From contig JAETXT010000001.1 of NCBI GenBank assembly GCA_019188255.1, positions 7,750,001-7,814,000 of the forward strand: 64,000 bases of DNA, in the 5' to 3' direction. How positions within the stretch are numbered: the first letter of the stretch is position 1; the number at the start of each line of letters is the position of its first letter. A program made the position numbers and the translations under genes. Positions 18,501 through 30,420 of this stretch are shown piece by piece. Source of the DNA: Verticillium longisporum (Eukaryota; Ascomycota; Sordariomycetes; Glomerellales; Plectosphaerellaceae). The notes beneath the pieces were generated by a model, which saw only the letters and a list, made by a program, of their open reading frames with translations, did not search any database and had not been told where the DNA came from.

Positions 18501-21500
18501 CATAGATCTGAGAGTAGCGATCTTGGGGTCTCCCTCCTACCTTTGGCTAGGGATCTTGAACTCCTACTTTTAACTTAAAGACACTCCTTTAATAATGGAG
18601 ACTCGCAATCGAGAGCCGTATTAGCCGTTTGCCCGCTTCTAGGAGGTGCTTAGACTAAGCGGGGTACGGCTTAACGACCTAAAGGTATAACCCTCTAACG
18701 GATTTCTAATCCTTACTTAATAAGTAGTTTATTACCGCTATTAACGGGCTTCTCGAAGGCTTCACTAAGAACTATACGTAGGATAGACTTTCCGTTAGTT
18801 TAAAGGCAATAATCTCTAAGTAGTTCTCGCGAATTGCTTCTCCTCTAGGATATAAGGAAGAAATTAAGCGTTAGGTGACCGCTAAGACTTCACTATAATA
18901 GGACGCAGTCTACTAACCTTACCAATAACTTCAGAGTTTATTAAACCTATTGACGGCTATAGAGAAGACTAAGTAACGGGCTTATTTACTCGTATTCTAT
19001 AATATACGGGAGCAATTCTTACGCTCAAAACGGCATAAGCTCATTAAGCACCTTAAGTCCAAGCTCACAAGGTACGACGAAAATAATATAAATAATAACT
19101 ATTATAGTTAGGGAAGGGGGTCGGAGCCTCGATAGAATTTCTCGAGCACTAGATAAGCGTAGCGCACTACCTATAGATGAATGTAACTATATCAACCGCA
19201 CTACATAAGTTAATCTAGGCAGAAATAAGCTTAGTTGCTAATACTAGAGTAAAGTCTAGAGTTTTGCGCAAAGCAGACACCGAACGTTGAAAGAATTACT
19301 ACCTAGCTCCGCAGCTACGGGGTTTACTAAATAGAAGATATATAGTAGTGTTTTAATTATACGGATAAGTTCTTCAACTATTAGAAAGTAAGCACCGCTT
19401 CATATATCGCGGGCTTACGCACGTAGGAGAAACGCAAGGCAGGACCGGAAAAGCTCACGCCGGCATCGCTAAAGCGGATACAATTCGACGCTCATTAGGG
19501 AGATAATAGAAGAACTAATATAGTGCCCGAGCGAATCATTTCGCGACTCATCCCTTGCTATGCACCGAACATATGGCCGCTACTACTTCAGGAGGACGAG
19601 GTAGTATACAGCCTCATGGACGGTATATATGCTCTTAATATTAGGTTCATAGATAAGGATGCAACATAGAGCGACCTATTGATATTTAGGGCAACTAACA
19701 TCGAGGATTTATTACGTTCGACGCAACCCTCAATACGTCAAGGAGGGACAGATTTTAACGCTCTCTATCACGTATACATAATATCCAATATCGACCTTCT
19801 ATTCTCCGATACTTAATTCTTCCGATACCTCTATCGGCACGAATAACCGTGGCGGGCTGTTGATTAGCAAGGTGGCCTCCTTACGTATCCGGATACAATT
19901 GACCTGCGCGTCGCCACCGACCTTCGCAGCAGGCTTTGGTCTTATTCTGACATATATCCAACGGGCCGAGGCTCTCTTTGAGCTTGCGCGCGTCCCCATG
20001 TATGTCGTGCCGGTCATCCATAGGAACGAGAAAGGACTTGATATTAGGCAGGACACGGATGAGCTCATCTTTCTACTGATCCCTCAGGGGTTATATCTCT
20101 AAATAAGACGGCAACCTTAGAGAATAGTAAAAGCCACGTCGGGTCTAGAACGGCGAGAGTGATTTATGGAGGGAGACTTAGTGCTGAGCCTCTGCCCTGA
20201 GCCTCTGCGTTAGTAGTAGGATGTGCGTTAGCCTACAGTACAACCACACCGATCAAGCACCCGCAATTAGTACATAGATACATAGAGCGATTAACACCAT
20301 CCTCAAAGCTGCACCCCATTATCGAATTAGGGAAGCATTTATATCAGCCGCACATCTTATTAAAAGGCAACCCCAATAGAGAGAATCTCAGCAGGGATCA
20401 GAAAGAGGGAGGAATAGATTTCAAGGCATAAAATCCCTCCCAGCGCCCGCGTGAGTTTCAGTGAGCTTAAGCAACGATTCATATCACTAGCGAGCTACTC
20501 CTTGTCACAAAGACAGCCCCAACCTCTAAGCTATTCGGCGATACCTGTATTAAATAGAGCCATCCAGCCCCCCGATCCCGCCTAAACCCACTTTCAAGGG
20601 CTACATCCGCTCCGAGGAGAATACAACACTTCTCGTCGATAGTTATATTCGGGGCAAATTCGCTCACGCACCTAGAGGACCCTATTGATACGAAGTTCAT
20701 CTCTTAATCCGAAGCGGCTCTGCTTTTATTATGGAAGATAACGTAACCGGACCCTAGAGATATCATTTTAACTAGGGCTATCCGGCTTTCATGGACAATC
20801 GGTCAGTTACGACTCTTTACGATAGATCTCTAACTCGGATAGCTATTACCGTTACCCGTAGTAGCACGGAGCATCGCGTTATCTCATATTTCAAGCCCGA
20901 GGACGTGAAAAATCTATCTACCCCGTCACAAGAAGCGCAGAAATAGTTACAAGCCCTACTATTACCCTCGATATAACACACCTCCGCTAATCATAGTATC
21001 CATATTAAGTCTAGTATCGCCTAAGGAACGAGTTAACTGAATCTTCATTATTACATGATCGCTAGGGCTAGACCGTAAGTTAACCGTCTCTTGTCTTAGG
21101 CATAAGAAATCGATCCCCTTTCTCATATTTGACTTGGGTATAATCATAATAGTGGTATGAATGCACCCGCAGGTGTCCTAGCATTCTGAACTCTTTCTCG
21201 GTAGTCATTATAGACTAAAGAAAATACAACCGCTTCCCTAGAAGTCTCTCTACTAGCTATACTAAAGTAGATAAAGCTATAACCATATCTCAAATGCTAG
21301 GTCGCCCCTCCAAACCCTAAGATTTAAGCCCAGTATATCGTTTACTACCTAGTCTACCCGTATAAGCCGAGAATAATAATAAGTACCGTAGAAGAGTCTC
21401 ATCTCGTAGCCATTTATTAACGCATATAGCTTAATGAAGTCATAGAAATAGCCCCAAGAATGCAAATAGGCAGGAACAGGATATCTCTCAAGTCTCTCCG

Positions 21501-22620
21501 AAACAGGCGGATCCTCTTAACGGTTTTAGTAAAGAGCTACTTAGAAACGAAGCCTACCCTAAGAGTGTCCTGAGACGGGCTATTGGCAGTAGCCTTCTAA
21601 TATAGCAACCATAATACAATATCTATCAGCAGACCGTAGTCCACAAACCCGGATAGGTAAATCGAGTAGATTGCCCAAGGAAATTTCCTATTTCTCGTCG
21701 TCAGCAGGTCCCACAATCTTGCTAGTTGTCCTTACTGCCAATTTGAGATACGCCTTTACAATGTGGCATTATTCCTTAACTTACTTCTTTACTACCTTAT
21801 AAATCTTCGGAGCTTAGGTGCAGTCGTTCCTAAGGTGGGTTCGACCCAATACTGCTCGTTATTTTGAAGTGCAATCTCCCGGCCTCCCTTAAGAAGACAT
21901 CGAGTCCAAAAGTTATCGTCATCCGCCCTCAGCTTCAAGCCATTTCAGGTTTCTGATACTGAGCCGTCGAGGAACTGTCGATCTTGCACCATCACTGCCC
22001 GGAAAGCTGCTAATCGGCCAGAGAGTCAAGATATCGACTTTTCGATCGCCATAGTGGCTATGTTTTCGACGCAGCGTCGTTCGATATTGTCAGCGAAGGT
22101 CCAATTGATGATAAATTATATGATTATGCCGGCCTTAATGCGGCTAACTCTCTAGCAAGTGCTAACACCTCCGACTTAGGGTTTCTCGAAAGGGATAAGA
22201 ACCTACCCATAGATACTATAAGGGAAAGTACTATTATTATCTACGAAGACAATAACCTTTTAAGCTTTCTTTCTAGAGTCTAGGATGCTTTCTTGTCGGA
22301 GCGTTGGTTAGAGCAGAGTGAAGAGGTCTTCCGCACGTGGTCCGCAGCAGATAGAAGATAGGTAGGGGGTCGGAATACACCTGAAATCTGGCCATACGCA
22401 GCTTGGAGGGCCCTCCGCAACCTATATATACGTTTCTCGTAGCCCTTAGCCCCCCTGACCGACCCCTGCTTGGCGACTCCGCAGGGAACCCGCAGGGTCC
22501 CCTGACATATCTATAGGCTATTTAAGCTGTTCACGCTTGCCGGCTTAGGTTTTATAAGAGACGTTTACCTTTTAGATCTTTTTGTTTTCATACGAATAAG
22601 TTTGCCTCTGCTTGCACACG
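18500..22620 (+). repeat. RIP-degraded, unidentified large coding element
   Basis: From about 18,700 to 19,800 one plus-strand frame reads as continuous protein if its many stops, nearly all TAG or TAA, are taken as former CAG/CAA glutamine codons. That is the mark of C-to-T change at CpA. Fragments read DFxSLLNKxFITAINGLLE, LGYKEEIKR, FYNIREQFLRSKRHK and LIPCYAPNIWPLLL. Similar readings continue in other frames to about 22,600 (RHSGYVFDAASFDIVSEG and FRTWSAADRR). I recognise neither reverse transcriptase, integrase, transposase nor a clear zinc knuckle, and I found no terminal repeats. It is a repeat-derived or formerly duplicated sequence of at least 4 kb; its class is unknown. Confidence 0.6.
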
Positions 22621-24300
22621 ACTTAGCCTAGTAGATGGGACGTATATCGATATATACTTATACCTAGCATTAACGTAGGTTTTAAGCCCGCTAATAAACT
22701 TAGCTATCTTATCACTACATAAGAAAAGACCACCGTCATGCTAATTAGCCTAAGTAATAGAGAGATCGGAGGCAAAGCGGAGGCATATCGGAAGTAGGCA
22801 ACAATATGAATAACGAGTCGCGTATATCGGAACAAGCTGAGAGGTAAGTGCCTAGTCATCTCAAACGATCACGGTGCTTATAATAGACTAATAAAAGTAT
22901 AGAGCGAGGTCCATATGGTAAACATCTTGACGGATTCGGAGAGCAGTATGGTATTGCTTAGCAATGAAGACAGGGTGTGAAGTCGCGTAGCTAGAATCAA
23001 GAACCCACGCTTCCTTTTAAGTGCCCGAGAATGCCGTCTATTATTTTGACGGGTCGCAGGCTTCAGGCCATATAAGTTAATAGTAACAACGCCTCTTCAC
23101 GATTTATGGTTTCGCTTCGACTTTAGGGCAGGAAAGACGCAGTCAACGTGCATACTATCACAGCCGTCTCATATTTTTACGTCTACAAGTTATCTACTTC
23201 TTCTAACTACCACCATCATTATCCTTACCTCTTCGCTGCCAAAATACGAAGCATTCCTAAAGGTTGCATCTTCGTCGATAGTCGGGGCGTCTTCTGAGCT
23301 GTTCGATTTGCCTACGCCCTTGCCAGCAGGCTTGACAAGGTCTTAGGGGTCTGGCTTTAGGTTGGGATCCATGTTTCTTTATTATCCTATGCATAGGGGT
23401 GCTGCAATTACGACGGACACTGCACTTACTCATCTATTGAGATTCTAGAAGGGTGTCGAGGAAGCCCTGGTGTTTAATTAAGTATGATGTGTTTCTTATA
23501 GCCAATTTAGCGCCGTTTTATCCCTCCAGGTTGATGGGCAGCGGAGCACTCCTGCGGCCTTCACTTTGAGAGATTCCTCGGGGAACACAGCTCACCAAGG
23601 AGCACGCCTTAACCATCCAGGGGTATACTCGAAGCCATCCATACAATGAGGCGTACGAGTGCTGTGCCTCACGCAGGCGGTGAGTCGAACCGTACGCAAT
23701 ATGAACCGCGATCCTGCGATTGTCATTAGTGAACACAGCACACCATCCTGCAGCCCGCTAGGAAGGGTGAAATAGTTGGAAAATGGCATGCAGCAGCCAT
23801 CCGCATGGAGTGGCTGAGGAAACGTGGTGTCAAAGTGGTCGAAAGAACGGATCTATCTAACTTGTTGTGACCGAGCCAGTATGTTTTGATGCTGATTCTG
23901 CTCGAAAAAAAATGCATCTCTGCTCAGACGTGTCTTGGTTGCGACCTAAGGTGTCATGCAGCAGTGATCTAGCATACGTTGATGCCAGACAGGGCCTTAG
24001 GGACGAGGCTGATGTCGTCGCACGCTGCCCCCTTTTAGTCATCAGAATGCATTACATGGAGGTATTATACATGCAACAATCCGCATATATGAATTAATGA
24101 TGCGCCGGGCCCTATTGTCCGACAAAATAGTAGCCTGAACATGCAATAAGCGGTACGGACTCTAGAAGATTGTCGTCACCACGAAATTGAAAGAAGTGGT
24201 ACAACAGGAGACTTTCCAGCAGTCACTTCCGGGAGACCATTGGCTAGTTGCCCACAACAGTAAAACGATTTGAATACTACCGGGGTGGTGACTGGAAAGA
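22621..24300. other. Degraded DNA, no supported gene
   Basis: The first part (to about 23,400) resembles the RIP-degraded element and may be its continuation. The rest holds short frames on both strands (23518-24097) without motifs. Confidence 0.4.
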
Positions 24301-24402
24301 ATGCATCAAATGAAGATTCTACAGAGGTACATGTGTAAGTACCTCCGGGTCGCAGATAGGACTATGCCTGATCGGCAACAAATGTTTAGTGGAGCCTTGC
24401 AT

Positions 24403-24624
24403 CCGGCCGGCCGGCCGGTCGTCAAAGGGTTGCGATCCCTGCATAAGGTGTACCACAGGTTGTGTTCCACATACCAACATTTGGAAAGGGGTACCACAGA
24501 TCAGTGGTGCGCCTGCACCACAGACCAGTGATCCATGTAACAATGCCAATGGGGCTGTCAATGGGAGATATCACTGATCGGTGGGTGATTCGGCTGTACC
24601 ACGGAACTGTGATCCATGTACCAA
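24403..24624. repeat. (CCGG)4 tract and imperfect direct repeats
   Basis: Four tandem CCGG units lie at 24403-24418. Downstream, a 27-base word of the form ACCAC(A/G)GA(A/C)C..GTGATCCATGTA occurs at about 24517-24543 and about 24598-24624, and a related ACCACAGATCAGTG lies at about 24493. The repeats are dyad-rich. No gene spans them convincingly. Confidence 0.5.
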
Positions 24625-24875
24625 CTGGATCACACGAATGTGGTGCCTGCACTGACATGACAACAGAGCGCCGTCGATCCGTTTGTTCTATCACCGTCTT
24701 GAAACGGTAGCCTCGTCTGCGTCTATCGGATAAACCCCGGTTATCTAAAGTTGCCTGAGCCGCTGAGACATGCGATCCGAGAGCTTGTGAAATGCCCCGC
24801 GTTGTTGGGCATCATTGTCCGCAACACGCCCCCAACAACCACCAGCATTAGTCAGGCGTCACATATTCGTTCGCA

Positions 24876-25641
24876 ATGGCGGCGACCCCGTTCAACTTGG
24901 AGGACGCGCTGCAGTCGATCCACGAGAAAGGCTTCTATGATTTAAACGAGCCCTTAGCGGGCGACCGAATCGCTGCGATGGAGCGCAATCACTTCCGGTA
25001 CTTCACAGAATATGGCTTGGACTTTTGCAATCAATTCGCCTTCGACGCGGCAAGTTATCCGGAGAACATCCACAGAAATCCTCTAACCGTTTAAAGCGTA
25101 TCAGAAGTATTCTCGAAGAGTCTCTCGAGAGATGCCGCCTCGGTCACTGGCTCCGATACAAAGAATATCCTGGCCACGTCGAATGCTTTAGGAGAGGTGG
25201 GCTGGAAGCTGGCCGGCGCGTCTTGATGGTGCAGTTGTGGGCTGCAGGTTCGCAACTAGACTACTATCCCCGTTCGCACCTTCACAAGATGGACACCTTT
25301 AGGAGCCGAAGATCTCTCAACGAAATACTACCGTCGGAGCTGGATCGCGTAGGCTTGAAGCCTGAACCAATAGACCTCCCGGTTGGCGGCCTGTGAGTGG
25401 TCCTCCAGCAGCGTGAGTTTTGGCCTAACTCTTTAGCATAATTGCAGATGCCCGCCTCGGGTTTGAAATCAAGGAAGGATATGCTATCACATTTCTGTTC
25501 GCGACAGAGGAGGTGGTCGCGAAGTGGGCAAAGATAGTCCTCCCTAACTCCGAAAACCTAAAACGAAAGGTTGCCGACATGAGACGTCCAAACATAGACC
25601 TCAACTTTGACTTCGAAGAACCCAACGAAATCGCAGGCTGA
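24876..25641 (+). pseudogene. Frameshifted fungal hypothetical gene with one intron
   Basis: The gene starts MAATPFNLEDALQSIHEKGF and continues for 72 codons to ENIHRNPLTV, where the frame is lost at about 25070-25085. Coding sense resumes in another frame (LERCRLGHWLRYKEYPGHVE, MVQLWAAGSQLDYYPRSHLH, PIDLPVGGL). A 44-nt intron (25393-25436, GTGAGT...CTAACTCTTTAG) then joins IIADARLGFEIKEGYAITFL to the C-terminus EEPNEIAG. The last third looks like a beta-rich domain with LGFEIKEGYAITF and a VAKWAKIVLP motif. I do not know the function. The break may be a true lesion, a larger internal deletion or a sequence error. The good intron and intact ends suggest the lesion is recent. Confidence 0.55.
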
Positions 25642-25691
25642 TGGTCATCAAGAGTAGTTTCAATCCTCCTTTTGGCTCTCTTTCAACATCC

Positions 25692-26817
25692 TCATCCATT
25701 TTGTTGGAATGTTGTAGGAATACCATTCATAATTTGCAACAGAGGAGCATCGAACTCCTCTACCAAACCCAAACCGTTCGTGGACTGGAATTCATACACA
25801 TCTCCATACATGCTGAGGTAGTCGCCCGCATTCACTGCTTCGACAGCATGGGGTACTGGTAGCAACGGCAGAGGAGACCGCATTGGGGTCACACCCATCA
25901 GGGCAACTATTTGCTTGTCAGCCGAGTTGAGGGACAAAAGGGCGCCATACCATTGCATTCTCGGAGCTGAGGGGTCTCTCCACTAATCCCATCATCCGTG
26001 AACTGGTGGGTTCTCTTGGTTCGTGGTGCTTCTATGCGCAAATTCGCATCATCTGCAGTACGTTTCCTCTCAGTTACTCCTTTCGCTCTTCGGCGGCTTG
26101 CATCGTCCAGTTCCTTGTAGGCACGTTCGCGTAATTCAGTGCATGTTCGGTCGATGAAGTCCCTTTTCCTCCCACTTGCTTGGGGATGCTTCTCGGCATG
26201 CCTGATGTATTCGCTGGCGAGCCCCAAAACCTTGAAACAGCATGGGCAGACCTCCTCGCACCTGACATCTAGACGGACGGTGTAAGGAACAATTTGAAGA
26301 CCGAGTAGGGTCTAGTAGGATGGGGCTCACGCTGCCAAAAGTGCCGCCGAAGCCTCTGTTTGGTTTTGAAGGGTTCCGACCGTTCACACGTTGGACAACG
26401 ATGCGCTCCGGCGGCATCTCCCATCCTTGTACCCGCATGTTGGATCGTTTTGCACTCGCCATAGCAATTGTCTTCATGATCATCCGACCCATCGTGATTG
26501 TCCGGGCCGTTTTTGTCGTCAACTTTGAAGTGACTTCGGCACCTTTCGATTTCGGCTTCCAACCGGCGTTCTAAGGACTGGAGGATGTCAGTTCAGAAGG
26601 CGCAGTAGTGAGAGATACGGACTCGAATGCCCTCAATATGTTCAGATAGGTTGTGTTCGGTTTCGAATGAGGCCGAACACGTGCATTGACGATACTGGCG
26701 AGTCTCTCCTAACATAGTATTTGACGTGGAGAGAGGTTGAAGGGAGAGGCTGGAAACAACAGACCTGGGGGCGGGCAGCATTTGTATCCAATGACGGCAC
26801 CGTAGAGACAACGGCAT
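25692..26817 (-). CDS. C2H2 zinc-finger protein, about 323 aa, four exons
   Basis: Manual model: exons 26817-26619, 26570-26331, 26268-25951 and 25906-25692. The introns are 48, 62 and 44 nt, all GT-AG; the first and last have a CTGAC branch site. Total 972 nt, 324 codons in frame. Residues about 44-60 hold a divergent finger (CTCSASFETEHNLSEHI). About 106-130 carry CPTCERSEPFKTKQRLRRHF, and right after intron 2 comes CEEVCPCCFKVLGLASEYIRHAEKH, the tandem fingers typical of a fungal nuclear protein family. The middle is basic (RKRDFIDRTC, RTKRTHQF), suggesting nuclear import. The last exon is hydrophobic and acidic, possibly an activation region. It is probably a DNA-binding regulator; its targets are unknown. 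Confidence 0.7.
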
Positions 26818-27033
26818 TTTAATTGGCCGATGGGTCTGTCACGGCAACACGTAGTGTGCCATGTGGCGATTGGTAGGTGATCGCTAAGTTACTGGGATAA
26901 ATACCGCGTGATGCCCTGGACATCACTTGGGGCCAACATTACAACTGTCCAGCTCAACTAACGCACCCCTTCTGTCCACTCGATATACTCTCGACAGGCT
27001 TCGAATTGAGCTCCCAAAGCCGAAAACCAAGAA
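26818..27033. promoter_or_regulatory. Short intergenic region upstream of the C2H2 gene
   Basis: The region contains no frame. It probably holds the promoter of the minus-strand C2H2 gene and of the small plus-strand frame that follows. No specific motif is claimed. Confidence 0.3.
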
Positions 27034-27123
27034 TGTCTCAAAGGGAACCCTGCGAAACCTGCAACGGCAAAGGCATCGTGAACGGCATTCCGTGCCCTAC
27101 CTGTAGTGGCAAGCCATCCTGAC
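27034..27123 (+). CDS. Possible 29-aa microprotein with two CxxC turns
   Basis: An ATG frame of 29 codons reads with two consecutive zinc-ribbon-like turns: CETCNGKG and, eight residues later, CPTCSGK. CxxCxGxG is the signature repeated in the DnaJ/HSP40 cysteine-rich domain and in other small zinc-binding folds. Four cysteines in this spacing could hold one zinc ion. The frame is short, so it may instead be an exon (a GTGAGT donor follows at 27141) or chance, though four regularly spaced CxxC/G residues in 29 codons is striking. Nothing else supported lies up to 27,900. Confidence 0.35.
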
Positions 27124-27923
27124 GTGTCTCAGCATCTCATGTGAGTAATCCCAGGTCGCTGGCGTCTCGGTTTGGGCGGCTAATCTAATGCTCCACAAAC
27201 AACAGCATGTAGATTTTGTTGTGAGCTGGATGTGGGGCAATTGAGATCATCTCTTCCCGTGCCGATCTTATTGGTCAGTATACAGGAGTGATACGCCAAC
27301 GGTCGCTTAAACCGAGGAAACGGAGCCCCGGTGAAGGAGTACGGATTCCCAGTACATATACTTTCGAGTCCCTAGTCTCAGCCATGCCAATGAAGTCGAA
27401 ATCCGCTGAACGCAGAGCACATTGTCCAGTCAAGTCTTAGCCGGTATCCCTAGAGGGCTCAATATACTACCTACAAAGGCTTTTGAGGTAGGCATGACAA
27501 AACTGTCTCTCGTACTTTGTGATGTTGTAGTCACAAGGTATGTGAACAACCCGTTTAGAAAATAAAACGGAGAGGCAGGCATGCGGCGAAGGTTCCCACC
27601 CCGCCATAGATGCCCTGCAGTCAGCGAGCTTCACAGGCCGATGAATGGCGATTGACCACTTGGGAAGCTTAGAGACGGCGCGACCACACCCTTCATTAGG
27701 ACACTCACTGTTAGAAGATACCAGACAGTCATCGTTGCCTGATGGAGGCGTCGGTCAGAAATCAAGTATAAAGATGCTGTTCGTTTTGAGAGATGTCGTT
27801 TGGCAGCGGTGATCCAAGCCTTTCGACAGCTCTGAACACAATTTCTCGAGAGCAGTCTCTCCTTCATTTTGACACCCCAAGCCCTCACCCGTCACTACAT
27901 CTCGGGATCTCGGAGTCGTTCCA
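27124..27923. other. No supported gene
   Basis: Short frames only. A minus-strand frame (27888-27631) overlaps a plus-strand one and shows no motifs. Confidence 0.4.
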
Positions 27924-28412
27924 ATGTCGTTTCTTGCGAGCAAGTCCCGGAAATCCAGGTCAAGCACTAAAGAAAAGGGCAAGGACAGGGCAACCAAAGA
28001 CAGGCCGAAGGACAGATCGACCAAGAAGCACAAGAAGAAGGCCAAACATCAAGAGCGACTTGTTGACCTCTACTGTGCGATTTATACACCACATTTTGGC
28101 AACTATTACCACTGGGCCTTCGCAACCCACAATCAGGCGACGAGCCAGTGGCACCTCTTCCAGGTCGTTCAGGATGAACAAGATGGTCCCTTCAGGCCTG
28201 AGGGTCGTCAAACAAACCCAACACTCCTCGAGAGATCCCCCCAGCCCCTCACTTTTTTAGGTCGGATGCACCCTGGCTGGTGGGCCACTCTCGTCCAGCA
28301 ATTTGGAATGATCCAGGTTGCGGGGGAGGGCTTAGCCTGGAATTGCCAAGACTTCGTAATGGACATATGGGATGCTTTGCAGGCTGGTCAGATGATTGAC
28401 GAGCTGACGTGA
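27924..28412 (+). CDS. Fungal hypothetical protein (DUF6914-like pattern), 162 aa, with an in-frame TGA
   Basis: The N-terminal 42 residues are a Lys/Arg/Ser-rich, disordered tract (KEKGKDRATKDRPKDRS). Residues about 45-155 form a compact domain with YCAIYTPHFGNYYHWAFAT near its start, WHLFQVVQDE in the middle and LAWNCQDFVMDIWDAL near its end. The paired YHW and WNC positions resemble the small fungal DUF6914 family and could be the His and Cys of a papain/NlpC-like site, but this is inference. The stop at 28410-28412 lies in a frame that stays open for another 47 codons to 28556, with a Glu-rich acidic tail (EEHEEQEEQEGQ), so the TGA may be a CGA-to-TGA mutation. Confidence 0.55.
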   Translation: MSFLASKSRKSRSSTKEKGKDRATKDRPKDRSTKKHKKKAKHQERLVDLYCAIYTPHFGNYYHWAFATHNQATSQWHLFQVVQDEQDGPFRPEGRQTNPTLLERSPQPLTFLGRMHPGWWATLVQQFGMIQVAGEGLAWNCQDFVMDIWDALQAGQMIDELT

Positions 28413-28537
28413 TACGAGGGCAGAGAGGAGATGCTTCCATATTACGGCCAGGACTTTGGTGGAGACGCGGATGAGGAATCGGAGGAACATGAGGAACAAG
28501 AGGAGCAGGAAGGTCAGGTCATGTCGCAAGAGTTTGT

Positions 28538-29850
28538 CTATGACTCGAGTGAATGAGAGCGGTGATCCGTTCGCTCACTATTCACCACATGCTCCCTCAG
28601 GGGTGTAATAGAAAGTTCATTCTCCTTAGCCGTTGACCATACTCCGGTCCCATAGCCGATCAACCAGCCATTGCGTCGGATAACGGTGTGGTGATATCTG
28701 GTCTGGCAAAAAGAGTACCAATCGACTTGCTCCCTTGGGGTCAAATTATTTGTCGCCTTCACACAGTCCCAGTATTCAGGATAGAACCCACTCGATTCCC
28801 AGTCTATGATACCGACAATTCTCCAGCTTCCATCTTCACGTTGGCAAACCATAATATTTGCGGGGCGAAGATCGCCATGTGAGAAGACGCATGTTGCTGG
28901 CGAGCTTGGCATCAGGCTGCGCAAAAGATTAGTGTAGAGGGGCGAAGCTGTCTCCGATCCGGCGAAGATGAAATCTTCAAACTGCTTGGCATTAAAGATC
29001 GGTTCAGAGTTGAGACGGATCCCTCGTCTTGCATCCTTGCAACCGCCCCCTAGTACGCCACCCAACGTGGTGTTCTCCGGAAAGGGTATGAGCCTCAAAG
29101 TAGCGACCAATGTATCGAGTTGATTACTTATGGCGGTCTTCTCCATGTTGTCGAATCGAGACCATGCCTTCTCCAACGTGATGCCCGGAATGAAACTCGT
29201 AAAGAGCAGGCAGAATTGACCAAGGCGTACCACGCCGTGTGGTCTCGGGGCAGGAAATCTATGTTGATGTTGTTGTAGATATGCTAGTGACCGGTGTTCG
29301 TTGAGTGTTGACCTCTCATCGGCAGTAACCTTGACAACAAGATTCTCGCTGACCCGAAACACCATGATAGATGCTGCCCATGCGCTTTTGTAGAGCACCT
29401 CGCTGTTGGCTAGCAGGTTTACAAGGCCGGTTGAGAGATCCTTGTGGGGTTGAAGGAGGCCGTTCAGTTCCGAAGACAGCTGGACCAAGGTCATCGACTG
29501 GTCGGCAACATCGATTCTTGAGCGGACATCGTTATCTAGAAATGAAGGTTTGGAGTCAAAGGATCCGGTCGCCGATGTCGATGGATGAACTGCTGGTTCA
29601 GATTGCATTAGCAGTAGTTGGTTTGATATTTGGGAGGCTCATCACCTGAGTGCTTGAACGATTGTAACTTCTTTGAATATGTTGACGGCAGAAGGCTGGC
29701 GAGATCAGCCTCCGGACTGCCTTTCAATGTGTGCTGGAGAGCGCGTAGCACCTTGATGTTGTATCTAGCTGCTGGGGTTTTGTGATTGGCTTTGAGGACG
29801 CGATTTTCTGTGGGCTGAGAGGGGAGGTTGGCTATGTTTTGGCGATCCAT
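28538..29850 (-). CDS. APH-fold phosphotransferase / protein-kinase-like protein, about 418 aa
   Basis: Manual model: exon 1 29850-29646, a 56-nt GT-AG intron (29590-29645), exon 2 29589-28538; 1,257 nt, in frame. The kinase-like core begins with an N-lobe (SIMVFRVSENLVVKV, LNEHRSLAYLQ). Its catalytic loop is FSHGDLRPANIMV, the HGDxxxxN of aminoglycoside phosphotransferases, and its metal-binding motif is IIDWESSGFYPEYWD, the D of DFG being read as IDW. This large APH family in fungi has expanded greatly; substrates are mostly unknown, and very few members act on antibiotics. The last 50 residues diverge from the usual family end. Its 3' end meets the preceding gene tail to tail. Without the intron it could start at 29608. 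Confidence 0.8.
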
Positions 29851-30420
29851 TGAGATTCCTCTGTGTCGTCGAAACCAATGCGTGGTGTACCACCGTAGTT
29901 AAACGCCGAAGGTCTTGTAGTGTTCGAGTTGAAGTGTGATGGCATGTTTGGACCAAAAGAAGGAGTCAAGATATGGGGCACATGGGTAAAGCAAAGTGTC
30001 ACGTGATCATAACTCTGATTAGTTCATGTACGGGCTCCACCGACCAAGGTTCGGAGCATCATGACCGAGCGTCTTCCACGTCCACGGCTACGTCTGGTCG
30101 TGATCCACACCCTCGTAATCTCTTCCGTCCGGTTTCTACCATCACGGTACATAGCAAGTGCTGGAGCCCAGCCAGAATCATTGGCAATTTCGTGTAGATT
30201 TGTCCCTGTTGGTGCAGCCTTGGTCCTTCTTCTCCGCGGCAGTGCCCTAGTGATATTGCCAACTCGATCCAGACCAAGATGCGGAACGTCATCACCGGTG
30301 TTTATGTCGAGCCATTCTGCTTCGCCCATTCCCGAGATCCCGCTGCGGCTAGCCATTCCCTCCGTACCTCAACTAGGCCTTCTTGGTCACGATTGGGCTC
30401 GTTGCCGCTGCCTCCGAGCT
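29851..30420. other. No supported gene
   Basis: Overlapping frames on both strands between 30024 and 30489, Arg-rich with no motifs. They may include exons of the unidentified minus-strand reading that follows, but I could not connect them. Confidence 0.35.

Noticed and set aside
24403..24624. CRISPR-like or regulatory array
   Set aside because: Repeats are imperfect, unevenly spaced and few; the organism is a eukaryote.
28538..29850. Antibiotic-resistance aminoglycoside phosphotransferase
   Set aside because: HGD and IDW motifs show the fold only. The fungal family is large and mostly not involved in antibiotic modification, so no resistance role is claimed.
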